From Fasciolopsis buskii (Eukaryota > Platyhelminthes > Trematoda > Plagiorchiida > Fasciolidae), in contig LUCM01011247.1 of the NCBI GenBank assembly GCA_008360955.1, positions 10,933 to 74,932 on the forward strand: a DNA stretch of 64,000 nucleotides, given 5' to 3'. Below are positions 62,361 to 64,000 of this stretch, in pieces. The first letter of the stretch is position 1. Each line of letters starts with the position of its first letter. Under the pieces are notes generated by a model. The model searched no databases. It was not told the DNA's origin and saw nothing but the letters and a program-made list of their open reading frames with translations. The translations under genes and the position numbers were made by a program.

Positions 62361-64000
62361 TTCGTTCAGTCGGATGCAACTGTTCTTCTGAACCTACAAC
62401 AAAGGTTTGATAAGAATCACCAACCGTCCCGAACTCCCAGTTGTGTGATTGTGTGAACATCATTATGTGCGACCGAATGATAATGTAAAACTAGTGGTTA
62501 ATTCAGGTTGAAATTTTGCCGGATTTAAGATAGGACAGCGGTTCCAACAACAGTCCGCTTGACAAAGTAGTTTAGATTTTCATGACTGGTCATTTTACGT
62601 TTGCGGGGACACTGAAGGACGTCCTGCATAAGACGATCTTATTGGCTCAAGATAAGTTGTATTTCTGAGAATATCGACATGCTGCGAACCGATTTCTGCT
62701 GACATTTCAAACCGTAAAACAGGCATTTGTGTAGCCAAAATGTGCACACGTAGTGACAGTCAGTCATCATTTAATCACACTTGAACAGTGTTCTTATGCG
62801 GGTGTTATTTGTATTTACAATGAGGCCAGTCTGCAAAGCAATTGTTCCGAGTACGCTTGAACATTGAAAGTTTAATTCAACTTTCGAACGTTTGTTCTTT
62901 GCTAAAGAACGTGAAAAGGGTTAACGACAAAAAACAGAACATGACATGAAATGTACTGTTAGATGGTTCTTTTTTCTGAAAGTCCGGTTGAAGCAGAACT
63001 TAACAACAAAAGAAGTAATCATCAGCAAGTTTATTGTTTGTAAAGTCGAGTTAGGTTTTTTCAATTCGAAAGCATTTCCCATCAAATGTACTGTTTGTAG
63101 ATACGTGTAGATATGTGTACACACAAAAGCACCGTATTTGGGCTGCCCAGCGTTGAATGCACTGCTTAGACCGTTTTCTCTCAAGGAGGAAATTGAACAG
63201 CGAATGACATAAATTGGTACCTGCACACTCGTCGGGATACACTTTCTCCTCTTTCCTACTGATTTCCAATCGTGTAGAACAACTCTCAGTGTGTGAATTG
63301 GTCTCGCTCGGAAGCCAGACTATTATTTTCGACCGAGTCCGTGCCGGATTGTGCATTGAACAATTTCATGCTTAGCATGTTTACTTTGGAAATTGGGCAA
63401 AATTGCCGAGGTTGTTGAGGGAGACGAGCACAGTGCGTTTTACTTTCCACCAATAAGTCACTCAGAAATGGTCCAATTGTAATGAATTATAATTACTTTT
63501 ATACTTTTCGAAGGTCAGTGATACGTGACTTGTGCTCGGTGAACGGCATATTTAGTCAAGCTGTAATCTACAAAAATGTTTCTCCGTGAAACAGCTCTAA
63601 TTGTGTTTATGTTAAAGACATTTCGGGATATGTCGTTAGATCTCACATATTGCGAACAACACACAAGTGTTATACGCTCAACAGAGACACCGAACATAGG
63701 CCCACGAATAGAGGTTGAACTTTTGCAGGCCCTAATCCTAGTGCAGACGTCGACATCAGCGTAAATATGCTCAAACACTCAAAGATGTTTCGCTGCGAAA
63801 AGTGGCTACCGGATAGGGAATTCAGTTGGGTGCAACATGGTTCACTTTTCATTATTAACCCGGAACGTATTTGGCAAACACACTTACGGAAAATTTTTGT
63901 ATGTTAATTCTAAAATATGTGCAACACTGTTGTATTTTATCCAAATCAGTAGGGTTTGCGAAGTCCAGGAACTGATACCGAAATGAAGCTGAGAGCGGGA
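62361..64000. other. No gene recognised (about 1.6 kb)
   Basis: Two overlapping 101-codon minus runs (62921-63226 and 63051-63356, different frames) and shorter opposed runs near 63.6 kb show no motif. Nothing further can be supported. Confidence 0.5.

Noticed and set aside
1..64000. Bacterial or phage features, CRISPR arrays, operons, riboswitches
   Set aside because: No regularly spaced repeats, no ribosome-binding-site-led gene runs and no dense coding. The recognisable elements are all eukaryotic.

Overview
The window looks like ordinary non-coding DNA (intergenic or long-intron) from an animal genome, most probably a parasitic flatworm such as a trematode. It is AT-rich, with no operons, no dense coding and no rRNA or tRNA gene that I can recognise. 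The few recognisable sequences are decayed eukaryotic retroelements: a Penelope-like GIY-YIG endonuclease, Gypsy-type RNase H fragments, a tRNA-headed SINE family, and a dispersed repeat with a hammerhead-ribozyme-like core. The flatworm assignment is inference from this mixture, not a database result. Stop-free runs reach about 172 codons. At roughly 60% A+T, over six frames of 64 kb, that is close to what chance alone should give (my rough estimate), so I call no intact gene.

Layout. 1-5.3 kb: nothing but a short AT tract and a weak transposon-end-like motif. 5.32-5.80 kb: a compact inverted-repeat (MITE-like) element with 50-bp arms. 7.36-7.62 kb: Penelope GIY-YIG remnant, minus strand. 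7.6-22.8 kb: no gene, with a (TA)15 microsatellite and a 22-bp perfect palindrome near 17.2-17.7 kb. 22.87 kb (minus), 28.60 kb (plus) and 35.03 kb (plus): three copies of one tRNA-derived SINE. 34.03-34.21 kb: two hammerhead-like repeat units in inverted orientation; a third single unit lies at 48.43 kb. 39.3-40.4 kb and 60.0-60.5 kb: the two most coding-like islands, both on the minus strand, both unrecognised and interrupted. 54.03-54.26 kb: a fold-back element. 58.92-59.07 and 62.25-62.36 kb: two plus-strand RNase H remnants of related LTR retrotransposons.

The recognisable parts do not work together as a pathway. They record several waves of retroelement and MITE insertion in different states of decay. 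The most interesting link is that Penelope-like elements are known to carry hammerhead motifs, and this window holds both a Penelope endonuclease remnant and hammerhead-like repeats. I found no convincing previously undescribed system.
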